Assembly (NCBI GenBank): GCA_963764585.1
Contig: CAVXTB010000006.1
Span: 1-64,000 of the forward strand
Length of the DNA stretch: 64,000 nt
Reading direction: 5' to 3'
Source: JAOPZW01 sp963764585
Lineage (GTDB): Bacteria > Actinomycetota > Thermoleophilia > Solirubrobacterales > Solirubrobacteraceae
Below are positions 43,390 to 52,564 of the stretch, one piece after another. Position 1 is the first letter of the stretch. Every line of letters begins with the position of its first letter. The notes under the pieces are model-generated. The model was not told where the DNA came from and searched no databases. It saw only the letters and a program-made list of their open reading frames with translations. A program made the translations under genes and the position numbers.

Positions 43390-44361
43390 ATGCTCGACTT
43401 CCAGATCCCCCGCATCACCTCCGAACACGTGGAGGAGAACCGCGGCTCGTTTGCCATCGAGCCGCTGGACCGGGGCTTCGGCTACACGTTCGGCAACTCG
43501 CTGCGCCGCGTGCTGCTCAGCTCGCTCGCCGGCGCGGCGGTGACGAGCGTGCGCATCGAGGGCGTTGCCCACGAGTTCTCCACCATCAAGGGCGTCACCG
43601 AGGACGTCACCGACATCGTTCTCAACCTCAAGGGCATCGTGTGCCGCATGCACTCCGATGCGACCGAGGTCGAGGCGCCGCTCGTGGTCACCGGCCCGGG
43701 CGAGATCACCGCGCAGGACATCGACCTGCCCGCCGGTGTGGAGATCCTCAACCCCGACGTCCACATCGCCACGCTCGAGAAGAAGACCAAGCTCGAGCTG
43801 TACCTCACCATCGGCCGCGGCCGCGGCTACCGGCCGGCCGAGGAGAACAAGTCGCCCGACCAGCCGATCGGCGTCATCCCGATCGACTCGATCTTCTCGC
43901 CGGTGCGGCGCGTCGCCTACGCCGTCGAGCAGGCGCGCGTCGGGCAGCGCACCGACTACGACAAGCTCACGCTCGACATCGAGACCGACGGGTCGATCGA
44001 TCCGCAGGCCGCGCTGCGCGAGGCCGCCGAGATCCTCATCTCGCAGCTGGCGATCTTCACCGACGCCGACCGCATCGAGGAGCTGCGCGCCGGCCCGGCC
44101 GGCCAGCTCGAGGGCGACGGCGCGGGCGCGCTGAACGGCGGCGGTGGCCCGGCCGGCCCGATGCACGACATCCTCATCGAGGAGCTCGAGCTCGGGGTGC
44201 GCTCGTACAACTGCCTCAAGCGCGCGGGCATCCAGACCGTGGGCGACCTCATCTCGAAGTCCGAGGGCGAGCTCAACGCGATCCCGAACTTCGGCAAGAA
44301 GTCGATCGACGAGGTCATCGAGACCCTGCACGCGCGCGGATTGAATCTGCGCGAGGATTAG
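43390..44361 (+). CDS. rpoA: RNA polymerase alpha subunit
   Basis: This 323-residue subunit has the N-terminal assembly domain (FAIEPLDRGFGYTFGNSLRR, VLLSSLAGAAVTSVRIEGV, YRPAEENKSPDQPIGVIPID) and a Gly/Ala linker (about 235-255). The C-terminal UP-element and activator-binding domain reads LELGVRSYNCLKRAGIQTVG and GKKSIDEVIETLHARGLNLRE. Length is normal. The 75-base gap after rpsD shows no strong promoter or terminator. Confidence 0.98.
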   Translation: MLDFQIPRITSEHVEENRGSFAIEPLDRGFGYTFGNSLRRVLLSSLAGAAVTSVRIEGVAHEFSTIKGVTEDVTDIVLNLKGIVCRMHSDATEVEAPLVVTGPGEITAQDIDLPAGVEILNPDVHIATLEKKTKLELYLTIGRGRGYRPAEENKSPDQPIGVIPIDSIFSPVRRVAYAVEQARVGQRTDYDKLTLDIETDGSIDPQAALREAAEILISQLAIFTDADRIEELRAGPAGQLEGDGAGALNGGGGPAGPMHDILIEELELGVRSYNCLKRAGIQTVGDLISKSEGELNAIPNFGKKSIDEVIETLHARGLNLRED

Positions 44362-44367
44362 GACCCG

Positions 44368-44721
44368 ATGCGCCACCAGAAGACGCGCCACAAGCTCAGC
44401 CGCAGCGCCTCGCACCGCAAGGCGCTGCTGGCCAACCTCTGCAAGGAGGTCATCGAGCACGAGCGCATCAAGACCACCGAGGCCAAGGCCAAGGCGGTCA
44501 AGCCCGAGGTCGAGCAGCTCATCACGCTCGCCAAGCGCGGCGACCTGCACGCCCGCCGCCAGGCGCTCAGCGCGCTGGGGCAGGACAAGTTCGCCGTGCA
44601 CAAGCTCTTCGAGGAGGTCGCGCCGCGCTACGCGGAGCGGCCCGGTGGCTACACGCGCATCCTCAAGCTCGGTCCGCGCCGGTCGGACGCGACCGAGATG
44701 GTCTTCCTCGAACTGGTCTGA
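44368..44721 (+). CDS. rplQ: 50S ribosomal protein L17
   Basis: This 117-residue L17 reads MRHQKTRHKLSRSASHRKAL, LANLCKEVIEHERIKTTEAK, and RYAERPGGYTRILKLGPRRS then DATEMVFLELV. It is 6 bases after rpoA and is the last gene of the ribosomal block. Its stop codon lies inside the terminator stem. Confidence 0.98.
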   Translation: MRHQKTRHKLSRSASHRKALLANLCKEVIEHERIKTTEAKAKAVKPEVEQLITLAKRGDLHARRQALSALGQDKFAVHKLFEEVAPRYAERPGGYTRILKLGPRRSDATEMVFLELV

Positions 44722-44739
44722 CGCCCGTCAGACCAGTTC
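44710..44739 (+). terminator. stem-loop terminator overlapping the rplQ stop
   Basis: A perfect 13-bp inverted repeat (GAACTGGTCTGAC, loop GCCC, GTCAGACCAGTTC) starts within the last codons of rplQ. No T-tract follows; instead CTGGTCTGACGCCC is repeated directly at 44740-44753. It is a strong hairpin and the likely 3' end or stability element of the alpha operon. Confidence 0.7.
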
Positions 44740-44765
44740 CTGGTCTGACGCCCGGTCGCGGCCGC

Positions 44766-45227
44766 TCAGCGGTTGCGGCGGCGGATGCGGTCGTCTGTGG
44801 CGGCTACGGCAGCCACGTAGGCGACGTGCGTACCCACGCTCGTCGCCATGACGTCGGCCGGCCAGCGCCACGGCACGGGCGTGTGTCCGAGGAGCGGGAA
44901 GAGCGACAGCGTGGCGCTCATCAACGTGCCACCGAACGCCGCGCTGGCCCACGGTTCGGGCAGCTTGCGGTGCAGCGCGCCGTGCAGCAGCCCGAACGCC
45001 GAGCCGTAGCTCCAGCGCAACAGCAACCCGAGGTCGCGCTCGTCGCGGGCGGTCACGTGGGGCAGGTGCATCACGCTGGCCACGATCTGCCCGGGGACGA
45101 GCGAGTCGTCGTAGTCGAGCGGCGTCCGGCGGCGCCGCCAGCGGCGCTCGGCAGCGTAGGCGAGCGTCAGCGCCGCCGTCCCGGCGGCGCCGGCGCACAC
45201 GCTGCGGACCGGCCAGAAGGACGTCAT
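44766..45227 (-). CDS. small membrane protein, unknown function
   Basis: This 153-residue protein has a short first membrane segment (VCAGAAGTAALTLAYAAE), a polar middle with DYDDSLVPGQIVASVMHLPH, and two or three further segments (WSYGSAFGLLHGALH, AAFGGTLMSATLSLFPLLGH, SVGTHVAYVAAVAAT). The length and pattern recall YagU/DUF1440-type proteins, but this is weak. It is convergent with rplQ and divergent from the ClC gene. Confidence 0.6.
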   Translation of the reverse strand: MTSFWPVRSVCAGAAGTAALTLAYAAERRWRRRRTPLDYDDSLVPGQIVASVMHLPHVTARDERDLGLLLRWSYGSAFGLLHGALHRKLPEPWASAAFGGTLMSATLSLFPLLGHTPVPWRWPADVMATSVGTHVAYVAAVAATDDRIRRRNR

Positions 45228-45419
45228 CGCAGCCCACGATCCTCGCCCGCTGGGGTGGCCGCATCATGCGTTTCGGGTGACAACGCGCCGGCGGGTCTTC
45301 CGTAGGCTCGACCCATCCAGCCTCCTGCCTCGCCCGCAGCGTCCCCCGATCCGCTCGCGCTGCTGAGGACTCGCAGCTACCTAAAGCTCCTGTTCCTGGC
45401 GGCGCTGCTCGGCGCCCCG

Positions 45420-46646
45420 GTGTCGGCGGCCGCATATTGGTTCCTCGAGCTGGTCTCCGCGCTCCAGACCCTGTTCTTCACCGATCTTCCGAAGGACGTC
45501 GGATTCGATTCGGCGCCGACGTGGTGGCCGCTTCCGCTGCTGGCGATCGCCGGTCTGCTCGTTGCGCTCTCGATTCGCTACCTCCCCGGGACCGGCGGCC
45601 ACTCGCCCGCGGACGGGTTCAAGCCTTCCGGGGCGCTCCCGCCGATCGAGCTGCCCGGCGTGTTCCTGGCGGCGCTCGCCACGCTCGCGTTCGGTGTGGT
45701 GCTCGGTCCCGAGGCTCCGCTGATCGCCCTGGGCAGCGGGCTGGGCGTTCTGGCGGTACGCCTCGCCGCCCGCGATGCCCCGCAGACGGCGCAGGCCGTG
45801 ATCGCGGCCGCCGGCAGCTTCGCCGCGGTCAGCACGCTGCTGGGGTCTCCGCTGCTGGGCGCATTCCTGTTGCTCGAGGCCTCCGGGCTCGGGGGACCCA
45901 TGCTCGGGATCGTCCTGGTGCCGGGTCTGCTGGCCGCCGGCATCGGCACCCTCATCTTCATCGGCCTCGATTCGCTGACCGGGTACGGGACGTTCTCGCT
46001 CGCGATCCCCGGCCTGCCACCGTTCGATCGTCCGACCGGCGCCATGTTCGGCTGGGCCATCGTCTTCGGACTGGTGGCGCCGTTCCTGGGCCGCGGGATT
46101 CAACTGCTGGCGCTGGCGGTCCGGCCGCACGTCGAGCGGCGCATGGTGGTGCTCATGCCGGTACTCGGCCTCGTCATCGCGGGCCTGGCCATCGGATTCG
46201 GAGAGGCGACCGGGAAGAGCTCCAGCCTGGTCCTGTTCTCCGGACAGGACGCGATGGGCACGCTGGTCAGCCAGACGGTCGGCTGGTCCGTCGGCACGGT
46301 TGTGCTGCTGATCGTCTGCAAGGGGCTCGCGTACGGGGTCTCCCTCAGCAGCTTCCGCGGCGGACCGGTCTTCCCGGCCTTGTTCATCGGGGCGGCGGCC
46401 GGCATCGCGGCGTCGGATCTCCCCGGCCTGTCGCTCGTACCGGCGGTCGCGATGGGCATCGGCGCGATGTGCACCGTCATGCTGACGCTCCCGCTCACCT
46501 CGACGCTGCTGGCCACGCTGCTGCTCGCGGACGACGGTCTGGCCGCCATGCCCCTCGTGATCGTCGCGGTCGTCGTGGCCTACGTCGTCACCGCGAGGCT
46601 CACCCCGATGCCTGCACCGGCCACGACTACGCCACGGGCAAGGTGA
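45420..46646 (+). CDS. ClC-family chloride channel/antiporter
   Basis: This protein of 408 residues or more has about ten membrane helices and the ClC ion-pathway motifs: GVVLGPEAPLIALGSGLG (the GREGP-type helix F region, here GPEAP) and FRGGPVFPALFIGAAAG (GxFxP, helix N). GTG 45420 is the first canonical start. However, helix-B-like coding sequence continues upstream in frame (DPLALLRTRSYLKLLFLAA) back to a TAG at 45303 with no ATG, GTG or TTG, so translation may begin at ATC 45315 or a CTG. It moves chloride across the cytoplasmic membrane; channel versus exchanger is undecided. Confidence 0.83.
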   Translation: MSAAAYWFLELVSALQTLFFTDLPKDVGFDSAPTWWPLPLLAIAGLLVALSIRYLPGTGGHSPADGFKPSGALPPIELPGVFLAALATLAFGVVLGPEAPLIALGSGLGVLAVRLAARDAPQTAQAVIAAAGSFAAVSTLLGSPLLGAFLLLEASGLGGPMLGIVLVPGLLAAGIGTLIFIGLDSLTGYGTFSLAIPGLPPFDRPTGAMFGWAIVFGLVAPFLGRGIQLLALAVRPHVERRMVVLMPVLGLVIAGLAIGFGEATGKSSSLVLFSGQDAMGTLVSQTVGWSVGTVVLLIVCKGLAYGVSLSSFRGGPVFPALFIGAAAGIAASDLPGLSLVPAVAMGIGAMCTVMLTLPLTSTLLATLLLADDGLAAMPLVIVAVVVAYVVTARLTPMPAPATTTPRAR

Positions 46647-47307
46647 GGACGAAGACGGTGCCTCCGACCAGCAGCGCGAGCGCCATGCCGAGGATCGCGA
46701 CTCGCAGCGGCCACCAGTCAAGGCGCAGCGAGATGCCCGCGAAGAACAGCACGGCGGCGAAGAACACCGTCGCGAGGACGTAGCGGTCGTCGTTGGTCTT
46801 GGCCTGCGTCCCCTGCTCGTAGAGCTCGTCGGCAGCGGCGTCGAGCCTCGCGCTGCGCACGAGATCGGCCGACCGGTACTGCGGCACGTAGAGGGGCCCC
46901 GGGATCGCCCGCGGGCTCGTGAAGGGCCGTTGGGCGAGCCAGGCGCGGAAGGCGGGCACGAACTCGGGGCGGAACCGGCGGCGGTAGATCGCCTCCAGCC
47001 GCCTGTCCCCGGTCAGGCGTGCGTCGAGCCAGCCGTTGAAGTACAGGAGGTCGTCGATCCGCAGCTGCCCTGCTCGCGTGCCTGCCTGCTGGGCCTTGAT
47101 GCGGGTGGCCGACGCGCGCGCGAAATGCTGAGACTGCTCGCCGGACCAGCGGGTCGCCTGATAGCCGCACCATGCCGTAGCCAGCGTCGTGAGTGCGAGC
47201 AGGAGCACGGCGGCAAGCTCGAGCCGGCGCTCCGCGCGCGCAGGCCGTGCCGACCGCTGCTGCGGAGGCTCCGTCAGTGCGTGCGGTGCGTGCCCACCGT
47301 GACTCAC
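46627..47307 (-). CDS. membrane protein, unknown function
   Basis: From GTG 47307 the protein has 226 residues. One membrane helix follows the Arg-rich start (LELAAVLLLALTTLATAWCG), a long extracytoplasmic or cytosolic helical part contains YQATRWSGEQSQHFARASAT and GWLDARLTGDRRLEAIYRRR, and two C-terminal helices end it (VLATVFFAAVLFFAGISL, LGMALALLVGGTVFVLTL). I know the pattern as a conserved but unnamed actinobacterial family. An upstream GTG at 47379 adds 24 residues. It overlaps the ClC gene end by 20 bases. Confidence 0.65.
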   Translation of the reverse strand: MSHGGHAPHALTEPPQQRSARPARAERRLELAAVLLLALTTLATAWCGYQATRWSGEQSQHFARASATRIKAQQAGTRAGQLRIDDLLYFNGWLDARLTGDRRLEAIYRRRFRPEFVPAFRAWLAQRPFTSPRAIPGPLYVPQYRSADLVRSARLDAAADELYEQGTQAKTNDDRYVLATVFFAAVLFFAGISLRLDWWPLRVAILGMALALLVGGTVFVLTLPVA

Positions 47308-47418
47308 GGGCCGAGTGTCGAGGACCGGCGGGCGCGCGGCGTCCTCCCAAAGAGGTGATGATCCCGACGCGCCGGCCACCGATCATCGTCGGGTGGCGCT
47401 CCGACACCGCGCGCTGGG

Positions 47419-48243
47419 ATGAACGTCTTCGTGGCGCTCCTCGTCGTCGCCGGCTCGGCCGCGCTCGCGATCACCGCCCTCCTGCTCGTCCGCCGGCGCG
47501 CCCCGGAAGGCAGCTACTTCAACGACGGCGACCGTGCCGCGGGCGTCTTCGGCGTCCTGGCCACCGGCTTTGCGGTCCTGCTCGGTCTCGTCGTCGTGCT
47601 CGCCTTCACCAGCTACGACGATTCCCGCAGCGGCGCGGAGACCGAGGCGATCACCCTCGCGGAGCAGTACGAGGTGGCGCACCTGCTTCCACCAGCCGCC
47701 GGGCGCCGCCTCGCCTCGGAGCTCATCTGCTACGGCCGCTCGGTCGTGCATCAGGAGTGGCCGCGGATGCGGGACGGGACCCAGACCGACGCCATGAACC
47801 CATGGGGCGTCGCGCTGTTTCGCACGCTGCGGGGCGTCGAGCCGCGAACCGCCGCCCAGCAGGCCGCCTACTCGAAGTGGCTCGACCAGCGCCTCGACCG
47901 CGAAACCGCTCGCAGCGCGAGGATCCACGGCGCCGCCGGCGTCATCCCCACGCCGCTCTGGCTCGTCCTGTTCGTGATCGCCGCGCTGATCGTCGGCTTC
48001 ATGCTGTTCTTCGCCGACAGCGGCGAGCGGGCGATCGTCCAGGCCACGCTGATCGGCACGGTCGTCGCGGTCATGGCCGCGACCCTCCTCGTGATCGGCT
48101 TCCTCAACAACCCCTACCGGCCCGGCCTCGGCAGCCTTCAGCCGACGGCCATGGAACGCACGCTGCGGATCCTCGAGCAGGAACGCCGCATCGTCGGCGA
48201 CGCTACGCCGCCACCGTGCGACGAGCGCGGCGCAGCTACGTGA
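47419..48243 (+). CDS. DUF4239-type (bestrophin-like) membrane protein
   Basis: This 274-residue protein has two N-terminal and two C-terminal membrane segments around a helical domain. After LVRRRAPEGSYFNDGDRAAGVF come GVLATGFAVLLGLVVVLAF and TSYDDSRSGAETEAITLAEQ, a run typical of DUF4239 proteins; a second pair surrounds FMLFFADSGERAIVQATLIG. The function is unknown. Its end overlaps the convergent cydC by 8 bases. Confidence 0.72.
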   Translation: MNVFVALLVVAGSAALAITALLLVRRRAPEGSYFNDGDRAAGVFGVLATGFAVLLGLVVVLAFTSYDDSRSGAETEAITLAEQYEVAHLLPPAAGRRLASELICYGRSVVHQEWPRMRDGTQTDAMNPWGVALFRTLRGVEPRTAAQQAAYSKWLDQRLDRETARSARIHGAAGVIPTPLWLVLFVIAALIVGFMLFFADSGERAIVQATLIGTVVAVMAATLLVIGFLNNPYRPGLGSLQPTAMERTLRILEQERRIVGDATPPPCDERGAAT

Positions 48244-49876
48244 GCGTCACGACCTCGTCGACGAGGTCGAGGCCCTCGCCGCGGTGGGTGATCAGGAGGA
48301 CCGAGCGCTCGCCGGCGGCCGCGAAGACGTCCTCGATGAGCGCGGCGGCCGTGTACGGATCGAGGTGCGCGGTCGGCTCGTCGAGCACGAGCACGGGGGC
48401 GCCGGCGACCAGCGCCCGCGCGAGCGCGATCCGCTGGCGCTGCCCGCCCGACAGCTCACGCCCGTCCTCCCCGACCTGCGTGTCCCAGCCGTCCGGTAGC
48501 CGCTCGACCCACGCCCAGATGCGCGCGCGGCGCAGCGCCTCCTCGATGTCGGCGTCGCCCGCGCCGGGCCGCGCGAGGCGCACGTTCTCGCGGATGCTCG
48601 CCGAGAACAGATGCGAGTCCTGGCCGGCGACGGCGATCGCGCACCGCACGTCCTCCTGGCGGTACTCGCGCAGGTCGCGGCCGGCGAGCATCACCCGCCC
48701 GGCCTCGGGGTCGAGGAAGCGCAGCAGCAGGTTGACCACCGTCGACTTCCCGGCGCCGCTGGCCCCGACGAGCGCGATCCGCCGCCCTGGCTCGAGACGC
48801 AGGCTGACGCCGTCGAGCGCGAGCTGCTCGCCCGGCGCATAGCGGGCGCTGACGCCCTCGAGCGCGACGGTGAAGGGCTCCCGCGGCGCGGGCGCGGGGT
48901 CGTCGGGATCGACGACCGCGGGCCGGCGGTCGATCAGCTCGAGGATTCGCGTGCCGGCGGCGACGGTCGCCGACAGCTCGCGCGCGGCCGCCGCCAGCGG
49001 CTGCACCGCCTCGAAGGCGGCGAGCGCCAGCAAGGCCAGCATCGCGATCAGCACCCGATCGAGGCTTCCGGCGGCCGACGCCTGCGCAGCCACCGCGAGC
49101 ACCGCTGCGACCGTCGCGCCGGTGACGGCGAGCCCGAGGCCGTCGGCCGCCCCGCCGACCAGCGCGTCGCGGTGGCCGAGGCGCACCAGCGCTCCGTCGG
49201 CTGCGCGCACGCGCGCCAGCGCGGCCTCGCCGGCGCCGCTGACGACGAGCTCGGGCGCGGCCGTGAGCAGCTCGACGAGCTCGGCGGACAGCTCGCCACG
49301 CGCGGCGGCCTGTCGCCCGCCGCCGCGCCGGCCCAGTGCGCCGGCGAGGGCCGGCACCGCCACGCCCCCGGCGATCAGCCCCACCGCGAGGACGAGGCCG
49401 GCGGCCGGCAGGAAGGCGGCCGCGGCCCCGACGGTCAGCGCGCCGGCCAGCAGCGCGACGAGCGGCGGCCCGACTGCGCGCAGGTGCAGGCCCTGCAGCG
49501 CGTCGACGTCGGCGACCATGCGCGCGAGCAGGTCCCCGTGCCGGTAGCCCTCGAGCTGTGCGGGCGCCAGCGGCTCGATCCGCCGATACACGCGGACGCG
49601 AACCCGCGCGAGCACGCGCAGCGCCAGATCGTGCGAGGCCAGGCGCTCGCAGTACCGCGCGATCGGCCGCGCGAGGCCGAAGAAGCGCACGCCGACGATC
49701 GCCACCGTGAGCGAAAGGATCGCCGGGCGCTCGGCCGCGCGCGAGATGAGGTAGCCGGCCGTCGCCATGAGCCCGGCCCCGAAAGCGACGGTCAGCGCTC
49801 CCAGGACGACCGCCAGCGTCACGCGCGCGCGCGACGCGCCGGCGAGCGCGAGGAGCCGTCGCAGCGTCGCGGTCAT
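48236..49876 (-). CDS. cydC: thiol reductant ABC exporter subunit CydC
   Basis: This 546-residue half-transporter has six membrane helices and an ATPase with Walker A GASGAGKST, signature LSGGQRQRIALAR and Walker B VLVLDEPTAHLDP. With CydD it exports cysteine/glutathione (or transfers reductant) to the periplasmic side, needed for cytochrome bd assembly. It is the last gene of the cyd run; its ATG overlaps the cydD stop by 4 bases. The name rests on position after cydAB and cydD and on family features. Confidence 0.92.
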   Translation of the reverse strand: MTATLRRLLALAGASRARVTLAVVLGALTVAFGAGLMATAGYLISRAAERPAILSLTVAIVGVRFFGLARPIARYCERLASHDLALRVLARVRVRVYRRIEPLAPAQLEGYRHGDLLARMVADVDALQGLHLRAVGPPLVALLAGALTVGAAAAFLPAAGLVLAVGLIAGGVAVPALAGALGRRGGGRQAAARGELSAELVELLTAAPELVVSGAGEAALARVRAADGALVRLGHRDALVGGAADGLGLAVTGATVAAVLAVAAQASAAGSLDRVLIAMLALLALAAFEAVQPLAAAARELSATVAAGTRILELIDRRPAVVDPDDPAPAPREPFTVALEGVSARYAPGEQLALDGVSLRLEPGRRIALVGASGAGKSTVVNLLLRFLDPEAGRVMLAGRDLREYRQEDVRCAIAVAGQDSHLFSASIRENVRLARPGAGDADIEEALRRARIWAWVERLPDGWDTQVGEDGRELSGGQRQRIALARALVAGAPVLVLDEPTAHLDPYTAAALIEDVFAAAGERSVLLITHRGEGLDLVDEVVTLT

Positions 49877-51549
49877 GCGGCCTGCCTCGCGGGCTCGGCG
49901 ACCGTCGCGCCGGCTTCGATCCGGACGACGCGATCGGCCCGCGCCACCAGCTCGGCGCGGTGCGCGATCAGGAGCACCGTGCGGTCAGCCGCCAGCCGCC
50001 GCACCGCGCGAGCGACGAGCTCGACGCTCGCCGGATCGAGGTCGGCCGTCGGCTCGTCGAGGATGACCAGCGGCGCGTGACGCACGAACGCGCGCGCCAG
50101 CGCGATGCGGCGCCGCTCACCCGGCGACAGCGCGCGTCCACCATCGCCCACGATCGTGTCGTAACCGGCGGGAAGCGCGTGCACGAAGCGGTCGGCACCG
50201 GCGAGCACGGCCGCCTCGCGCACCTCGTCGTCGGACGCCGACGCCGCGCCGAGGCGGATGTTGTCCGCCACCGTCGCCCGCAGCAGCGCCGGACGCTGCG
50301 GCACCCACGCGACCGCGCGATGCCACGCGGCCATGTCGCACGCGGCGAGGTCGACGCCGCCGACGCTCACGCGGCCCGCCGCCGGTGCGATCAGGCCGAG
50401 CAGCAGCGCCGCCGCCGTGCTCTTCCCTGCGCCGCTCTCGCCGACGACTGCGACCGTCTCGCCCGGCGCGAGCTCCAGGTCGAACGCGCGCAGCACGAAG
50501 CCCGGGCGCGCCGGGTACGAGAACGACACGCCCTCGAAGCGAACGGGGAACACAGCCGGGCTCGGTGGCTCCCGCCGGCCCCCCGCGACCGCGGCGGCCG
50601 GCGCGTCGAGCAGGGTGAGCATCCGCTCGGCGACCGCGAGCCCGTCGGCGCTCGCGTGGTACTCGGCGCCGAGCCGGCGCAGCGGCAGGTAGAGCTCCGG
50701 TGCGAGCACGAGCACCGTGAGCGCCGGTTGCAGCCCGAGCGCGCCGGCGGTCAGCCGAACGCCCACGGTGACCGCCACGAGCGCCACGCCGAGCGTCGCG
50801 GCAAGCTCGAGGACCGAGCCCGACAGGAAGCTGATGCGCAGCGTGCCCATGGTCGCGCGGCGGTAGCGCTCGCCGACGTCCGCCAGCCGCGGTGCCTGGG
50901 CCTGGCCGCGGTTGAACGCCCGCAGCGTCGGCAGGCCGCGGACGACGTCGAGGAAGTCCGTCGAGAGGCTGCGCAGCGCGTGCCAGCGCTCGCTCGTGCG
51001 CTGCTCGGTGGCGCGGCCGATGAGCCACATGAACACCGGCACGAGCGGCAGCGTGAGCATCATCACCAGTGCCGAGTCGAGGTCGATGACGGCGACCCAC
51101 GCGACGACCGCCAGGGGAGCCGTGCAGGCCAGCACGAGCTGGGGCAGGTAGCGGGCGAAGTAGGCCTCGAGCGCCGGCAACCCGTGGACCGCCGCCGCGG
51201 CGATCTCGCCCGCCTCGGTGCCGTCGCCGGCGGTCGGCTGGGTGGACAGGCGGCGCTCCACCAAGGCCAGGCGCAGCTCCGAGAGCACGCTCGCGGCGGC
51301 CCGCCGCCCGGCGACCTCCATCGCCCACGCCAGCGCACCGCGGAACGCGAACGCGAGCGCCAGCACGACGAGCTCTGAGCGCAGCGCGGCGAGCGGTGCG
51401 CCGTCGAACGCGCGCGCCACGATCCGGGCCAGCAGCGTCGCCTGCACGAGGACCACCGCGACCGTCGCGACGCCGAGCGCCGTGTCGATCGCGAGCAGCG
51501 GCCGCACGGACCGCGTGCGGCGGACCAGGCGCGGGTCGAGCGCGCGCAT
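49873..51549 (-). CDS. cydD: thiol reductant ABC exporter subunit CydD
   Basis: This 558-residue half-transporter has six membrane helices with FLDVVRGLPTLRAFNRGQAQA, then an ATPase with Walker A GESGAGKST, signature LSPGERRRIALAR and Walker B LVILDEPTADLDP. The sequence ARYLPQLVLACTAPLAVVAW is characteristic of CydD. It acts with CydC. It begins 6 bases after cydB. Confidence 0.93.
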   Translation of the reverse strand: MRALDPRLVRRTRSVRPLLAIDTALGVATVAVVLVQATLLARIVARAFDGAPLAALRSELVVLALAFAFRGALAWAMEVAGRRAAASVLSELRLALVERRLSTQPTAGDGTEAGEIAAAAVHGLPALEAYFARYLPQLVLACTAPLAVVAWVAVIDLDSALVMMLTLPLVPVFMWLIGRATEQRTSERWHALRSLSTDFLDVVRGLPTLRAFNRGQAQAPRLADVGERYRRATMGTLRISFLSGSVLELAATLGVALVAVTVGVRLTAGALGLQPALTVLVLAPELYLPLRRLGAEYHASADGLAVAERMLTLLDAPAAAVAGGRREPPSPAVFPVRFEGVSFSYPARPGFVLRAFDLELAPGETVAVVGESGAGKSTAAALLLGLIAPAAGRVSVGGVDLAACDMAAWHRAVAWVPQRPALLRATVADNIRLGAASASDDEVREAAVLAGADRFVHALPAGYDTIVGDGGRALSPGERRRIALARAFVRHAPLVILDEPTADLDPASVELVARAVRRLAADRTVLLIAHRAELVARADRVVRIEAGATVAEPARQAA

Positions 51550-51555
51550 CGGGCG

Positions 51556-52563
51556 TCAGGCTTCCTCGCCGCCCAACCGAGCGCGGAAGACGTGGTACGT
51601 CCAGCCCTGGTAGATCAGCACGACAGGGGTGAAGATCGCCGCCACCACGGTGATCACGCTGAGCGCGTAGTGCCCGGACGCGGCGTTGGAGACCGTCAGG
51701 CTGTTGTCGAAGCTCGGGTGCGAGACGAGCACGCGCGGATACAGGCCGGTGAAGATCGTCGCGACGCAGGCCAGCGCCGCCACGGCGGTCATGACGAAGG
51801 CCCAGCCGCTCCTGCGGGCGAGCACGAACACGACGGCGGCGACGATCGCGACGATCCCGAGCGCGGCGGGGACGGCCGGGCCGATGACGCCGCGCTCGTT
51901 GCGGTCCACGGCGACGGCGACCGTCCAGACGAGGAGCGCCGCGACCACGACCGCCACCGGCACGCAGAGCCGCCGCGCCGTGGCGGCGGCACGCTCGCAC
52001 AGCGCCCCGCTCGTGCGCAGGGTCAGGAACGTCGCACCGTGCAGCGCGAAGAGCGCGACCACCGCGATCCCCGCCAGCACCGTGTACGCGCTGAAGAGGT
52101 CGAGGAAGTCGCCGGTGAAGTCGCCATCGCTGTTCAGCGGGACGCCGTGGACGAGGTTGGCCAGCGCGACGCCCCACACGAACGCGGCGCCCACGCTTCC
52201 CACCGTGTTCGCCCATTGCCAGACCGCTCGCCAGCGCGGGTTCTCGCTCTTCTCGCGCCATTCGAACGAGACGACGCGGACAATCAGCAGGACGAGGACG
52301 AGCAGCAGGGCCAGGTAGAAGCCCGAGAACATCGTCGCGTACCACGCGGGGAACGCCGCGAACGTCGCGCCGCCCGCGACGACGAGCCACACCTCGTTGC
52401 CGTCCCAGACCGGGCCGATGGTCTCGAACATCGTGCTGCGCTCGCGCTCGCCGCGCGGCAGGAAGCTCAGCAGCATGCCCACGCCGAAGTCGAAGCCCTC
52501 AAGGACGAAGTAGCCGCCCCAGAGGACCGCGATCAGGACGAACCAGAAGTCCTCGAGGCCCAT
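51556..52563 (-). CDS. cydB: cytochrome bd quinol oxidase subunit II
   Basis: This 335-residue membrane protein has about nine helices. It begins MGLEDFWFVLIAVLWGGYFV with LEGFDFGVGMLLSFLPRGER, then TIGPVWDGNEVWLVVAGGATFAAFP (in pieces), the classic CydB start. It pairs with CydA to form the bd oxidase, which reduces O2 to water with quinol electrons at high affinity. It lies 1 base after the cydA stop. Confidence 0.97.
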   Translation of the reverse strand: MGLEDFWFVLIAVLWGGYFVLEGFDFGVGMLLSFLPRGERERSTMFETIGPVWDGNEVWLVVAGGATFAAFPAWYATMFSGFYLALLLVLVLLIVRVVSFEWREKSENPRWRAVWQWANTVGSVGAAFVWGVALANLVHGVPLNSDGDFTGDFLDLFSAYTVLAGIAVVALFALHGATFLTLRTSGALCERAAATARRLCVPVAVVVAALLVWTVAVAVDRNERGVIGPAVPAALGIVAIVAAVVFVLARRSGWAFVMTAVAALACVATIFTGLYPRVLVSHPSFDNSLTVSNAASGHYALSVITVVAAIFTPVVLIYQGWTYHVFRARLGGEEA

Positions 52564-52564
52564 G

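Noticed and set aside
42355..44601. 748-codon open frame opposite rpsK-rpsD-rpoA-rplQ
   Set aside because: It spans four certain genes on the other strand and has shadow-type composition, so it is not a gene.
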